Source: Ancylostoma caninum (lineage: Eukaryota; Nematoda; Chromadorea; Rhabditida; Ancylostomatidae). Taken from it: 64,000 nucleotides of DNA. This document shows positions 46,460 to 57,473 of the stretch, piece after piece. Positions within the stretch are counted from its first letter, which is position 1; each line of letters opens with the position of its first letter. The notes under the pieces were generated by a model. It did not search any database and was not told the origin of the DNA. It worked only from the letters and a program-made list of their open reading frames with translations. Location: assembly GCA_037903475.1 (NCBI GenBank), contig JBAJFG010000615.1, positions 1,388,501 to 1,452,500 of the forward strand. The letters run 5' to 3'. The translations under genes were made by a program, and so were the position numbers.

Positions 46460-48050
46460 CTGGAATATTTAAATTATTATATATTACAGAATAACCTCGA
46501 TTATTTATTATATATACATATATATATGTATAAGGCAGTGGCGGACGCAGGCTCCCCCCCCCCCCCCGAGAATGGGTCAACAAATTTTTGAAATTAGTTT
46601 ACAATACAAATAAAAAACTTGTATTGGGTTATCTTCTGATAAGTTGTCTCAAGTCTTAATTCTTTCCAACTCTTGAAAAATTTGACTTTTCCGACGTTCT
46701 CTGAGGCAAGACTCAGGAGAGAAATTGTATGGCGAACGTTAAAAGATGATCATCAAGTAGAATGAGGTTTGGGCGTAGTTGGTGAACTATACGAAATAAG
46801 TACCAGGCACAGGGCCGCTTTTGAAGACCATCGAATTGAATTGAATCTAAAAGGAATGTCAGTTTACTTGTTGATCTAAAAAAACTCTTATGCTACATCA
46901 AATGTCAGTGCCAGGCAATCTGGCTCATTTTTATTCCACACGTCAGGTTGCGTCCAGTAATTTTAATTCATGGAGAGCGTCCCTTAAAGGCACCATCCTA
47001 CCTCAGGAACATTGTTGAGATTTTAGCGTGAAAAGAATTTCCAGAAGCTGTTGATCGCAATGGTATATGTGATTCCGTGCAAGGCTGCCGGAAAAACCCG
47101 TTTTCTAGCCTTAATTCTTGAGGAGCCTGCGGGTGGAGCCGAGGGGCGGGACCAAGATGCTGTCCGAATAACTCACTTCCTGGAGCGTACCTATTATGGA
47201 AATTCGTAGTTCTCGTTAGAGTTCCTCATCCAGTCCCTATCATAATAGGAACTGCGCTCCATGCGTGACTAGAAAAGTAATACATAGGGTGGAAACCCTG
47301 TAATTCCACATTGACTCCGCCCACAGGTTCTCAATAATTACGTAGGTCATGGAAACGGGTTTTTTCGCTACTTTTTTTACGGATCACATATAGCACTGTG
47401 ATCACCAGAGATCCATTTCATGCGAAAATTTCAAAAACGATTCTGAGGTGGGTCGGTGCCTTTGAGCCTGTGGCAAATAAGTGGATTTGAGCATTTTGCA
47501 GAATCAGTGGGTCCAGCGTCGACATGTTTTCAAGAATATGTGGTATGCTTACTTAATCTTCTGTTTTGAAAGCATGTAACAAAGGGAGATTCTTTACAGC
47601 ACCTGTATTCTGCATGAAAGCTTCTAAAGGTTGGGTAGGTTCCTTTTTCATCTCATTCACTCCCTTTCCTTCTCATCTCGAGCCGCCATCGGGCTCGAAG
47701 CTTCCTATATTTAGTTTTCAAATGAAATGTGCGTGCGCTAGTTCGGTTTCCTAATCCTCCTTTCTTCTCAAAATGTGCTCATTTATGTTTACACATCTAC
47801 CTAGCTTTTCCTTGCAATTTTCCACAACTGGTAATCTTCAGCGGAATATGTTGCTAAAAATGTTGCTGACAGTTCTTACGGAATTTATGAACCGGTCGAC
47901 AACATAAACATTTGCTACGTAGACGGTTGTATTGATCTCAATGAATTACCGAATCTGAAGAGCACCCCTTGCTTTTATAATAATTCTTGCGGATAAAAAT
48001 ATTAGATAATCACCTATGATCACTGAGCCAGTTGAAAAATAATTAGTTTA
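46460..48050. other. Start of duplication unit 2, no gene
   Basis: A poly-C run lies near 46553-46567. A block at 46637-46903 matches 29777-30050, and from 46906 the DNA matches 31402 onwards, including the MITE at about 46983-47465. The damaged cassette d of unit 1 has no counterpart, because the match jumps from 30050-like to 31402-like sequence. Confidence 0.6.
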
Positions 48051-48218
48051 TCACGCAAAGTGTCCCATGAAGAGAGGATTGCTGTTCTTCGCCAGGACGA
48101 AAATGAATGGATGGTCTGCGACAAATCTTTTGGGTGGTGGTGGTGGTGGTGGTGGTACATATACAGGCATGGCGAGCATGTGTATGACAGCCGCCGCAGT
48201 AGTTGACTCCTCATCAAC
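48051..48218 (-). CDS. Serpin G RCL cassette b, eight-proline loop
   Basis: Begins VDEESTTAAAVIHMLAMP, then VYV, eight consecutive prolines (seven CCA, one CCC), KRFVADHPFIF and MGHFA, stop. The longest proline run of the family. It is the counterpart of serpin F cassette c but has an intact end. Confidence 0.75.
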   Translation of the reverse strand, partial: VDEESTTAAAVIHMLAMPVYVPPPPPPPPKRFVADHPFIFVLAKNSNPLFMGHFA

Positions 48219-51200
48219 CTGTAAAAATCACTTGCTTCAAGCTCTCATCGTCACATTTTTGAACAGATAGAATAACTCTATATGGATTTTTCGCCCTCTT
48301 AGGGAAGCCGAACCCTGTGGAATTTTGAATATATTGCTTATCCTCCGAGAATCAGTACTAAAGAATAATTTGAATGTAGGATAGATGTACTCCAAAGCAA
48401 AGCAAAGAATTTCCACTTTTCACCCTTTGAAGCTTCTCGTCTACTTAAACATTCAGTAGAAAGTATGCTTATTGATTATATAATTGTATCTCTCGTATAT
48501 AATCTCTCGTAACTGCATAGGTGAAGGATAAACACTTCTTGATGTATCTATATTTTATGCGTTTGAAGCAGAAGCACCATCAATAGACTTGAAGTCACCT
48601 AGTTACTTGAAAGAGTCATCACTTTTGCTCATTAAGAAGTTTCCATAGAAATGTGGGATGAATTGACATAAAATGTCCATGGAACTGTGACAAGCCGACA
48701 AGCCGTAGTAAGAGCATCAAGCATTCTTGCGAAGCAAGCATGATGTAGGCCTTCTTGGAACATAACGAAGGCATAGGGCCACATCGTACTTGTTGCTGTT
48801 TTAATCGGACGATGATCCCCCAGCTTCACAGTGCCGCCGCTGGCGCCTGATGTTTTGCGCAATGTTTGGACTGCATGCGATTCACATCAGTAGACCATCA
48901 GTAAACTTCAAATCACTTAATTACTTGAAAGAGTCATCATTTTTGCTCAGTGAGAGGATACCTAATAAATCCAAGGTTGAAGATGACTCTTGATCGCTAA
49001 CCTATGCTTGAGCAGAGTTTTCCGTTTTCGCTTTTTCGGTTTTACGCTTTCTGTTTTCCGCCCATTTTTGGCCTTTCGCTTTCCATTTTACGGGATTAAA
49101 ACTTTTACTTCCGCACATGTCTGGTCACATTCCATGCAGTGGAAAACAACTTAAAACGAGTATTGAGGATATTAGATGTTCACCTATGATCACTGAGCCA
49201 GTTGAAAAATGAGTAGTTTATCACGCAAAGTGTCCCATGAAGAGAGGATTGCTGTTCTTCGCCAGGACGAACATGAATGGATGGTCTGCGACAAAATTCT
49301 TGGGTGGTGGTGGTGGTGGTGAATAAATTACAGGGAAGCCCATGACCATGACTGCGGCAGCCGCCGCGGTAGTTGACTCCTCATCAACCTGTAAAAATCA
49401 CTTGCTTCAAGCTGTCATCGTCGCATTTTTGAACAGACGGAATAACTCTGCATGGATTTTTTGCCCCTTTAGGAGAGCCAGTGGAATTTTGAATCTATCG
49501 CTTTTCCTCCGAGAATCAGTACTAAGGAATAATTTCAAATATTTCCTTTTTTTTAACGGTGAGCTTTGGCGTCAGTTCTTATAATGTATGTCAGAATACG
49601 CAAATTCTTAGGATTGCTAAAATTGTTGGCTCTCGAACTGTAAAGAGCTTATTGTAAAGAGCGTTAGAATACTTAACCAAAATTGTAAAATTGATTTGGG
49701 ACCTTTCCCGATGTATGTGTTAGGTTGGGGAACAAGTTCGTGCGGTTTTTCATGAGCATAGAAACCACTATTTTCCAAGAATATTGGGAACCACACTAGG
49801 TGGGTTGCACAGCGCCCTAACCTCTTCTGCTAACGCTGCCAGAGATAGGGCAGCTTTTCAGCTCCATGTCTACGAAAAATTGCTTTGTTTGAGGCGACTC
49901 AATTTGTAGCCCGCAACCATAACTCTTGAATAAAGTTTATGAAATGATTAAGGAACTGAGCAAAATAAGCTGCATATGACTGCGCTAGACCCGTAAATTC
50001 GGTAATAGTGAAAATCCCATACAGTCCTGTTTTCTTGCTAGTCATTTTGGTGAAATTTGAGTGGACAAACCGATCATATCCAATGTGGACGATCACCTCA
50101 TGTCTAGCATTGTTGGCGTTTTGCACGGAATGCGTTAGCTAAACCTACACATTTTTGAGACTTAGCATCAATAGTGATTATTTCTTACATCTGAAGCAAC
50201 TTTAGCAGATAATCGCCTTTATGTCCTACAAACTGTGAGAACGAGAAGCAACTTCAAAGCCAAATTTGCCCAGTTTGAAAAGGGTTTACCATCCCTATGC
50301 TGTCCTTTCAGCAATAAAGGTTACTCTCCAAACGTCATTGATATCCTTAACCTATTGGGCTACATTTGTTCCACGATTGAAGGCGAGCAGTAGTCGTTAG
50401 CAGAGATGTTCATTTTTGTCGACTTGGAGGGTCACATTCAGGAGTCTGCGGCATTTTCCGTTTTCCGTTTCACGGCTGTTTCCGGCGTATTTCTCTATCC
50501 TGAAGAGGGTCCACGTGTTTCGATGCGCAATGTATGTACATACATGAATTCACAACAATGGCACCAAATTTGGCGTTCAAACGCCATTTACGAAATTCGA
50601 ACCGTTTTGTTTGACTTTTTTGACATTCATCATTGTTCCAAACATGCCATACAAGTGTCCTGCTCTCCTCAAAATTCTCAAGAAAAAGTTTGCATAGAAA
50701 TGTGGTATGAATTGACATAAAATTTCCATGGAACTGTGACAAGCCGACAAGCCGTAGTAAGAGCATCAAGCATTCTTGCGAAGCAACGCATGATGTAGGC
50801 CTTCTTGGAACATAACGAAGGCATAAGGCCACATCGTACTTGTCGCTGTTTTAATCAGTCGATGTTCCCCCATCCCCACAGTGCCGCCGCTGGCGTCTGA
50901 TGTTTTGCGCAATGTTTGGACTGCTTGTGTTTCACATTTGCCACACAGTCTTCTTCTCCTCCTTTCTCCATTGCTAACTCCCTCCAACGATATCCTTTGT
51001 GAATAACGTGGTCCTCGTCAGATTCCAAACGCGTCTGCTACTGTAGTTACCTTTTTGTATGAATTTTGCAGAATAGATGTGCTCCAAAATAAAGCAAAGA
51101 ATTCCCACTTTTCACCCTTTGCAGCTTCTCGTCTACTTAGACATCCAGTAAAAATATGCTTATTGATTATATAATTTTAATAATCTCTCGTAATTAGGTG

Positions 51201-54200
51201 AAGGATAGAAACTTCTCGATGTACCTATATTTTATGCGTTTGCTGTTCTAGACTGTTCAGACAGGTGGTGAAGCAGGTGCGCGAACCAAGACTAATTCAG
51301 AGTTTACTGTGCATCTGTCGAGCAAAAGTGCGGCTTACCTTTTTAGAGGACTATTCTTCCCCATGCATGTCACATAGTTCCGACATGTACCTGCTTTCGC
51401 CATTATTGAGTAATAGGCGGCATACCTTTCTCCGCATAGGCGTTTTACTACCCCGGCTATCTCAAACCGATGGGACGATTACTACTGCCGATAAATTCAT
51501 CGCCAATGCCCATAACTTCAGTGATGAACATGTTGGCGAGGCTCAAATAACCTTTTTTTTTCACCAACGCGTAAGCGAAAAGTCAGTGAAGTTATTTCGA
51601 TAGCAAGTTCATGGAAAACTATAGCCACCTACCCACATAGATGTTTAGCGTTTTCGATTGATCCAGGAAGCACACCACTCTTATCTCGTCCCTACCCAGA
51701 AAGGGAACAGATCAGAAGAAATTACTGCGTCGACATATCCGTGAAAATAATTGTCGTATTCGTGTTCAGCGTATGGGAAAATCCCAATCGACATGTGCTC
51801 ACCGGCCCGTGGCAGAAAATCGCGAAAATCAATGAAACCGATATTTCGTTCAAAAAGGATATAATTGTCGTGTCCGACGTATTGAGGAGCCCCAGCAGCC
51901 ATGTCCCAACCTATTTCTGGGCAAAGAGAAAGCAAAGAATTAATAAAATCGAAAAATCGATAATCCATGCGAACGCACTGGAGGACCACAGTGGACATGC
52001 CCTTGCTCGTCACTAAGCGAAAATGGGAAGAATCGATAGAATCAATAAATCGATGTTCCGCGCAGAATTGCTGTCACATTGTATTGAAGAACCCCAGTAG
52101 CAGTGATGTGCGGAAGTAAAATTTCAAATCCCGTAAAACGTAAAACGGAAAACGGAAGGCCAAAAATGGGCGGAAAACGGAAAGCGTAAAACGGAAAACG
52201 GAAAATTTTGCCCAATCATAGGTTTGTGATCAAATGTCTTCCTCAACATTGGATTTCCTAGGTATCTTTTTGATGCGCACAAGTGGTTACTCTTTTAAGT
52301 AATTAGGTAACTTCAAGTCTACTGATGGTACTTACTTCAAACGCCTAGAATTTTGGGAGATCGAGGAGTATCTATCCGTCACTTAATTACGAGAGATATC
52401 AGAATTATATAATCAGATTATCAGAATTATATAATCAATGAGCATATTTCTCACTGAACTTACTTACTAAGAAGATAAACTGTAAAGTGTGAAAAGTGCG
52501 ACTTCTTTGCTTTACTTTAGAGCAGACCTATTCTGCAAAAATTCAGACCAAAAGGTAACTACGGTAGTTAATACATCTGCAATCTGGGGAGGATCACGTT
52601 ATTCACACAGGATCCCATTGGAGGAGTTAGCGAGTGAGGAAGGAGGAGAAGAACATCGTGTGGGGAACGCGAAACACAAGTAGCCCAAATATTGCGCAGA
52701 ATATCAAGCGCCAGCGGCGCCAGTGTGGAGCTGGGGATCATCGTCTGACTAAAACAGTGACAATTGTGATGTAGCCTTATGCATTTGTCAAGTAGAAAGA
52801 AAGCCTACATCATGCGTTGCTTCGTAGGAGTGCTTGATGCTCTTACGACGGCACGTCACAGTTTCATAGAAATTTTATATAAGTTCACCCCACATTCCTG
52901 TGGAACCTTGCCTTTTTTGAGAATTTTGAGGAGAACAGGGCATGTTTGGAACTATGATGTTTGTATGGCATAATTGGAACAATGATGAGGATCAGCGAAA
53001 TTGCGACGGTAAATGGCGGTTGGACGTCAATTTTGGCGCCATTGTTATTAACTCATATACATTGCGCATCGAAACACGTGAACCCTCTTCAGGATAGGGA
53101 AATACCCCAGGAACAAATACCACGTCTCCACCCATAATTTTCCGGGATTTTCCGTTTTCCGGGCTGAAAACCCGTAAAACGTAAAACGTAAAACGGAAGG
53201 CCAAAAATGGGCGGAAAACGGAAAGCGTAAAACGGAAAACGTAAAATTCCGCACACCCCTGCCCAGTAGACATGTCTTCATCGCCCTATATGGTAGAAAC
53301 GTGAAAAATATGTAAAATCAATAAATTGATATTTCGGTGCAAAATAGCAATAGCACAGGTTAGACTCTAACCGTTAGAGGATAATTTTCAAGCAAATTCA
53401 TGAGTACTTTCCTGAAGAGCCAACAATGCTTGAGCTTACACTGCCGCTATAGTCCTCAAGGACTGTAGCACCCTGCGTCGCCGTCGCTCGCGACTGCGAC
53501 GTCGGTGCCTAACGATTGGTCGCCAACATTGGCGATCGGCTGAAGCCAATGTTGGCGACTGCAGCTTCGGTGCAAATCGATTGTGAGCGGTCGCTAACAT
53601 TGGCGGCCACCGTCGTCGGCGATGGCGACGCAAGGTGCTATACTCCTCAAGGAGTATAGCGGCTACCTTACACTTTCCTAAGACTCTTTTTGACTTTCTG
53701 TAACCTTTTCTTTCCGTTCCAAACCCAATTTCTCCTCATGGTCATAGGTAAATGTTCCTCCCCGCCTCAATCTTTCCTCCAGACTCAGTCGGAACTGAAG
53801 GTGGATTGAAATACGCCCCACGTCATCGGAGCTATAGCTACACCAAGTTTTCAGACAGAGATGAGAATAGGTGGGCAAATGTTTTGCAGTTTTCTAGAAT
53901 CACTAATTCTTGTTTCACTTGTTGTTTACGTGAGCTTCTTCTAGTTATTATCAACTAAAAATCCTTTTCATCAATGTCGTATCCCCCAACCATCTAACAT
54001 TTGCGTAAGGAAAGAAAAACATGCAGTGAAGATGAATTATAATCTTTCCTCACAATTCCATTGTGAGAAACTACACACACTAACCTCGATGATAGCCTTG
54101 TGGGCTGCATGTGAAACCTTTAGTGGTGGCTTCTTCGCGATTCCCGTCAGGTCAGCCCAGTCGTTGAACATTTCCGTAATACCCATCGCAATCAGCGCTT

Positions 54201-57200
54201 CTTTAAGTTTGAACTCAGTTTCGATCTTCATCTTCGGGATAGAGATCTGGAAATGAGAGTGTTTTTCTCCCCAGTATATCATGCGCTTTGAAGGACTATC
54301 CAGATTTGCTCACCGTCACAGAGGTCCGACGAAGCTGAGAAAGCACTTTCTGAATGCCTGCTCCATTCATTTTCTTTCTAAGCTCATCCAGACCAAACCT
54401 TTAGAAAAAAAGAAGATTAAGCAAAAAGTAATGTTTTTCCGTCTCGTCATTACCTTTCCTTGGGAAGAATGATATTCATAGCATAGGAAGTGTCGTTGTA
54501 GCGAAGCGACAGTACTTGCATGTCTGCGTCTTCAGCATAGTAGCGGTCCGCATAGAATTCGTTGAGGAACTCTATCTGTAGTTTTTTTCAATTATTACTT
54601 TGCGAGCTTGACAATTTAGAACATGCATTATGTGCATTAACATTACAAGGTTTTTATCCAAGGAAAAGAATGGTTCCTACCTCTTTCGTTGCATTTTCTG
54701 CGCTATAAAACGTCTTATTGGAAGTGGATTCCTTGGAGAATCCGTATTCCCATTTAGCAGTAAAGTAGACAGCGTTTACTATTAGCGAAAAAGCACCTGT
54801 AAACTAACATCATCATAAACTACATAGTTAGCTCCGTAGTAAAATTTTACAACGAACCCTTCACCATTTTCTCTGTTATGAAGTTTTTTATTTTTCCGGC
54901 TGTCTTCTCACTCACAAATGCGTCAATTTTCTATAAACATAGGTTACAAAACAGTGATCAATATTTTTTATGAATTACCTTGGCTGTCTGTTGTGGCTGT
55001 CGAAAATCGAGTGCTTCCACCTTGGCTGAATACTTCTGGGTAATCGTATCCTTATACGGCTTCTCGATTGTGTACCCTTTGCTGAACTTAACGATGGATA
55101 ACGGGAGTTTGATCCGTATAACTTTTGGATGGGTCCAGAATAGCTTCGATAAGCCAAGGTCATGGAAGCACTCACTTCAGGAAGAACGCGTTGGCAATTC
55201 TCGTCTGCACACCATTTGTGGCTTTGAGTATGTCTTTGGCAAGGTTTGAGTAGAACTCAACGATTGCGTCGTCCGTTGCTCCTGGAAGCGAATGTTGTCT
55301 TTTTCATACGACGAGTACTGCCTCATCGGCACATTGTTATTCCATCTCTTCAACATAGGTGTTTTTGTTCTAAACCTCTTTAGAAACTGGGCAATTCCTT
55401 TGGACCACAACAATTAAAACTTAGGAGAAGCTGTCAAAGCAGTTTTCGGAGCATGTAGAGAAGTTTCCGAGCAAATTTCTTGTTTGCCCGTATTCAGATC
55501 TCACAAGGGAAGTGCACATTCCTATGTTGGTAATCAGAGACGAGACCGAGATAGCGTGTCAAATGTACAATACTTTGAACGTAAAAGTGCGTCTTTTGCG
55601 TCTTTTTGATATAACGCAGAACAGAGCAGTGATATCCACTAACATTTATAAGTTTTTGAAGTCAACGTGCCGAGATCTACAAGCAAAACACATGCTTTTG
55701 CCGCATATATCAATAAAATGTTATAGTGATGATGTGCTTACCGTAGTAGAAAATGCCATAGTGATGGTGTGCTTAGTGCAATTTCCATCACTTTTGCTTC
55801 ATTTAGCAAACCTTGAAATTTTCTATACTTTGGTAAACTAGCACCTGTAACTAGGGAACGGTTAGGGCTAGCCAGCTCTTGCTCCACAGGCTTCGAGTAA
55901 CTTTTCTCAACTATATGCAAACTTTTCGCGACCATGAGGGGCTCCATCGTTGGTGACAAAAATGTCTTTTTGATCACACCTAACATTACGTCACATGACG
56001 TGGTACCATAATGAGAGCGTTATAGTGTCCCAACCAGAGAGGTTATAAAAGCGAGGCTCTGTCACATAGTACAAAACATCTTGCTGCATCAGTATACACA
56101 ATGCCTCCGGTTACTTCATTCCCTTGTGAGCTGGGCACCAATTTTTCCGTAGAATTCTAGAAATTAACCTTCATAATCTGAAAGCGAAAGAAATGATTCT
56201 GAGATCCAGACCATACAATAACAAGCCGGAGAGCAGAGTTGCCTTCTGGGTTTCTTGCATTCTCTAATAACTGTGCAGCACGAACGCGGCCCGAACGGCG
56301 TATTCCGTCGAGTAGAAACTCTAGCAGCAACTGTCCCCAGTTACTATCATCCTCGGCTCGATTGCTGCTCAAGTTTTCATCCCTTTGGCAGCAAATGCTG
56401 TGAGATGGCAGCAGTTGAGAGGAAGATGGTAGCAACTGCGAAGAATTGGGTTTCCACTCGACGCATTGCTCCGTTCGTGCTGCGTTCGTGCTGCACAGTT
56501 ATCGGAGTTATTGATGACTAGAACGAACGAAATGAGAGGAAAAGTCGAGAACATGTGGGAAAGAAAATGTGAACTTGACTTCTCTGTGTAAATGTGATCC
56601 AGTGGAGTGAAACTGAAGTGAAGATGGTTCATAGAAAGTGCAGGGGTATCTAAACTTACTTAAACGCAGTGTGTCACCTTGCTTCGTGGGTTGTAGATAT
56701 CAACATGGTCTAGACCTTCCCGTCATGCTGATTCCAATGATGTACGTCTGAGCACATGATTGTGACGAAAAACTCGTTTTCATAGGGTCCGGAAGTTCCA
56801 CTTTGGCGGAGCGGTCCCTTGGCGGAGCGGTCCGCGAAAATGCTGGCTGCCCGCCACTGCTGAAACATTGGTCAACACGTCTTCACGTGGCAGATCGATA
56901 AGATCAACGGCTTCACGCGTCAACTTGGCTCGACAAACTATTCCAAACCTCATCGCAAAGAATTTAAAAAAACGAATTTATAGACCGTATTGTAACATCT
57001 TATGTATACGTATGTCTGTCTGTCTGTCTCGGCGTGTCGAGAAGATTCAGAATCTGCTGCAAGCCCAAACACGAAAACGAGGTGACACACTGCCTTTAAA
57101 GCCGGTCATCTTCAGTACATATTCCTCACCATTCGAGATAACTTTGTTGATTTGTGTCTTTGTCTTTCCTTTCGCTCCTGCTTGAACCATGGCCAGGGCG

Positions 57201-57473
57201 AAGATGACCGAGATAGGTGAAACGATGAGTGGCCCACTGATGGGCGATTGCCGCAGCATATTCAAGCCGAAGTCCGTCTCCGCATTGAGAAATGCGCTGA
57301 AAATTGGTCATCATTAATTCCACTGCATATCTTTACTGAGAGTGATTAAAATTTTAGGTTGCTGGAGGTGCAGCCACACATTTTCTCGAGTTAGTTAAAG
57401 ACAGCACTCACGATAAAAAAACGTCATCGACTTTTTCATGAAATTCTACCCTGGAGGCTTTTGTTGTGCCCAT
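48051..57473 (-). CDS. Serpin G, intact core with two polyproline RCL exons
   Basis: Core exons on the minus strand: leader 57473-57412 (MGTTKASRVEF...), 57296-57130, 55281-55176, 55081-54979, 54930-54858, 54796-54681, 54575-54454, 54398-54314 and 54246-54085. All are open. Exon 6 keeps DMQVLSLRY where F has a stop. Two terminal exons follow, 49388-49221 and 48218-48051, and either completes a protein of about 387 aa. The hinge EESTTAAA is of inhibitory type, but the loop then carries a proline run. Intron 1 (55282-57129) holds a MITE and the putative opposite-strand promoter. Intron 8 (49389-54084) holds mariner, TTTTCCG and foldback repeats. No signal peptide is seen. The leader is inferred from ATG, donor and phase and is conserved with F. 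Confidence 0.82.
49221..49388 (-). CDS. Serpin G RCL cassette a, six-proline loop
   Basis: Begins VDEESTTAAAAAVMVMGFP, then VIYS, six prolines (five CCA, one CCC), KNFVADHPFMF and MGHFA. It is the counterpart of serpin F cassette b, but the loop between hinge and proline run differs almost entirely, while the hinge and the signature block hardly change. Confidence 0.75.
   Translation of the reverse strand, partial: VDEESTTAAAAAVMVMGFPVIYSPPPPPPKNFVADHPFMFVLAKNSNPLFMGHFA
49720..50475. mobile_element. Mariner-like element, right end lost
   Basis: Copy of 33865-34620 from unit 1, beginning TTAGGTTGGGGAACAAGTTC. The match stops near 50475, where unrelated sequence starts, so the right inverted repeat is missing. 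Confidence 0.65.
51590..53442. other. Unit-2-specific DNA with an inverted copy of a nearby segment
   Basis: About 52080-53265 repeats, in inverted orientation, sequences found at 32880-33260, 48400-49110 and 50480-51100, including two TTTTCCG repeats (as CGGAAAAC) and the tail with TTATATAATC. It therefore forms an imperfect hairpin with upstream DNA. No gene recognised. Confidence 0.6.
53443..53663. mobile_element. Foldback element with palindromic ends
   Basis: Ends GCCGCTATAGTCCTCAAGGA and GGAGTATAGCGGC are inverted repeats of each other, continuing inwards with GCACCCTGCGTCGCC and its complement. Each end is itself nearly palindromic (CTATACTCCTCAAGGAGTATAG). The interior carries repeats of CCAACATTGGCG. 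No coding capacity. A half copy is in unit 1. Confidence 0.75.
55989..56103 (+). promoter_or_regulatory. Possible internal promoter in intron 1 of serpin G, opposite strand
   Basis: Counterpart of 39050-39166: TTACGTCACATGACGTGG, GGTTATAAAAGCGAGG and ATGCCTCCGG at the same spacing. The DNA after the ATG differs from unit 1 by indels and would give a different short peptide, which argues against a coding role. Confidence 0.35.
56266..56503. mobile_element. MITE, GATAACTGTGCAGC family, copy 4
   Basis: Inverted ends AATAACTGTGCAGCACGAAC and GTGCTGCACAGTTATC, in intron 1 of serpin G. Confidence 0.8.

Larger units (their letters stand above)
31402..46600. repeat. Tandem duplication unit 1 (serpin F and P1)
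   Basis: Starts GTCAGTGCCAGGCAATCTGG and runs parallel to 46906-61400. Matching blocks include 31402-33860, 33865-34620, 36230-36640, 36643-41590 and 43985-46400, in the same order and orientation in unit 2. Unit 1 has about 2.4 kb (41592-43985) that unit 2 lacks, and lacks about 2 kb (51590-53556) that unit 2 has. Confidence 0.85.
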
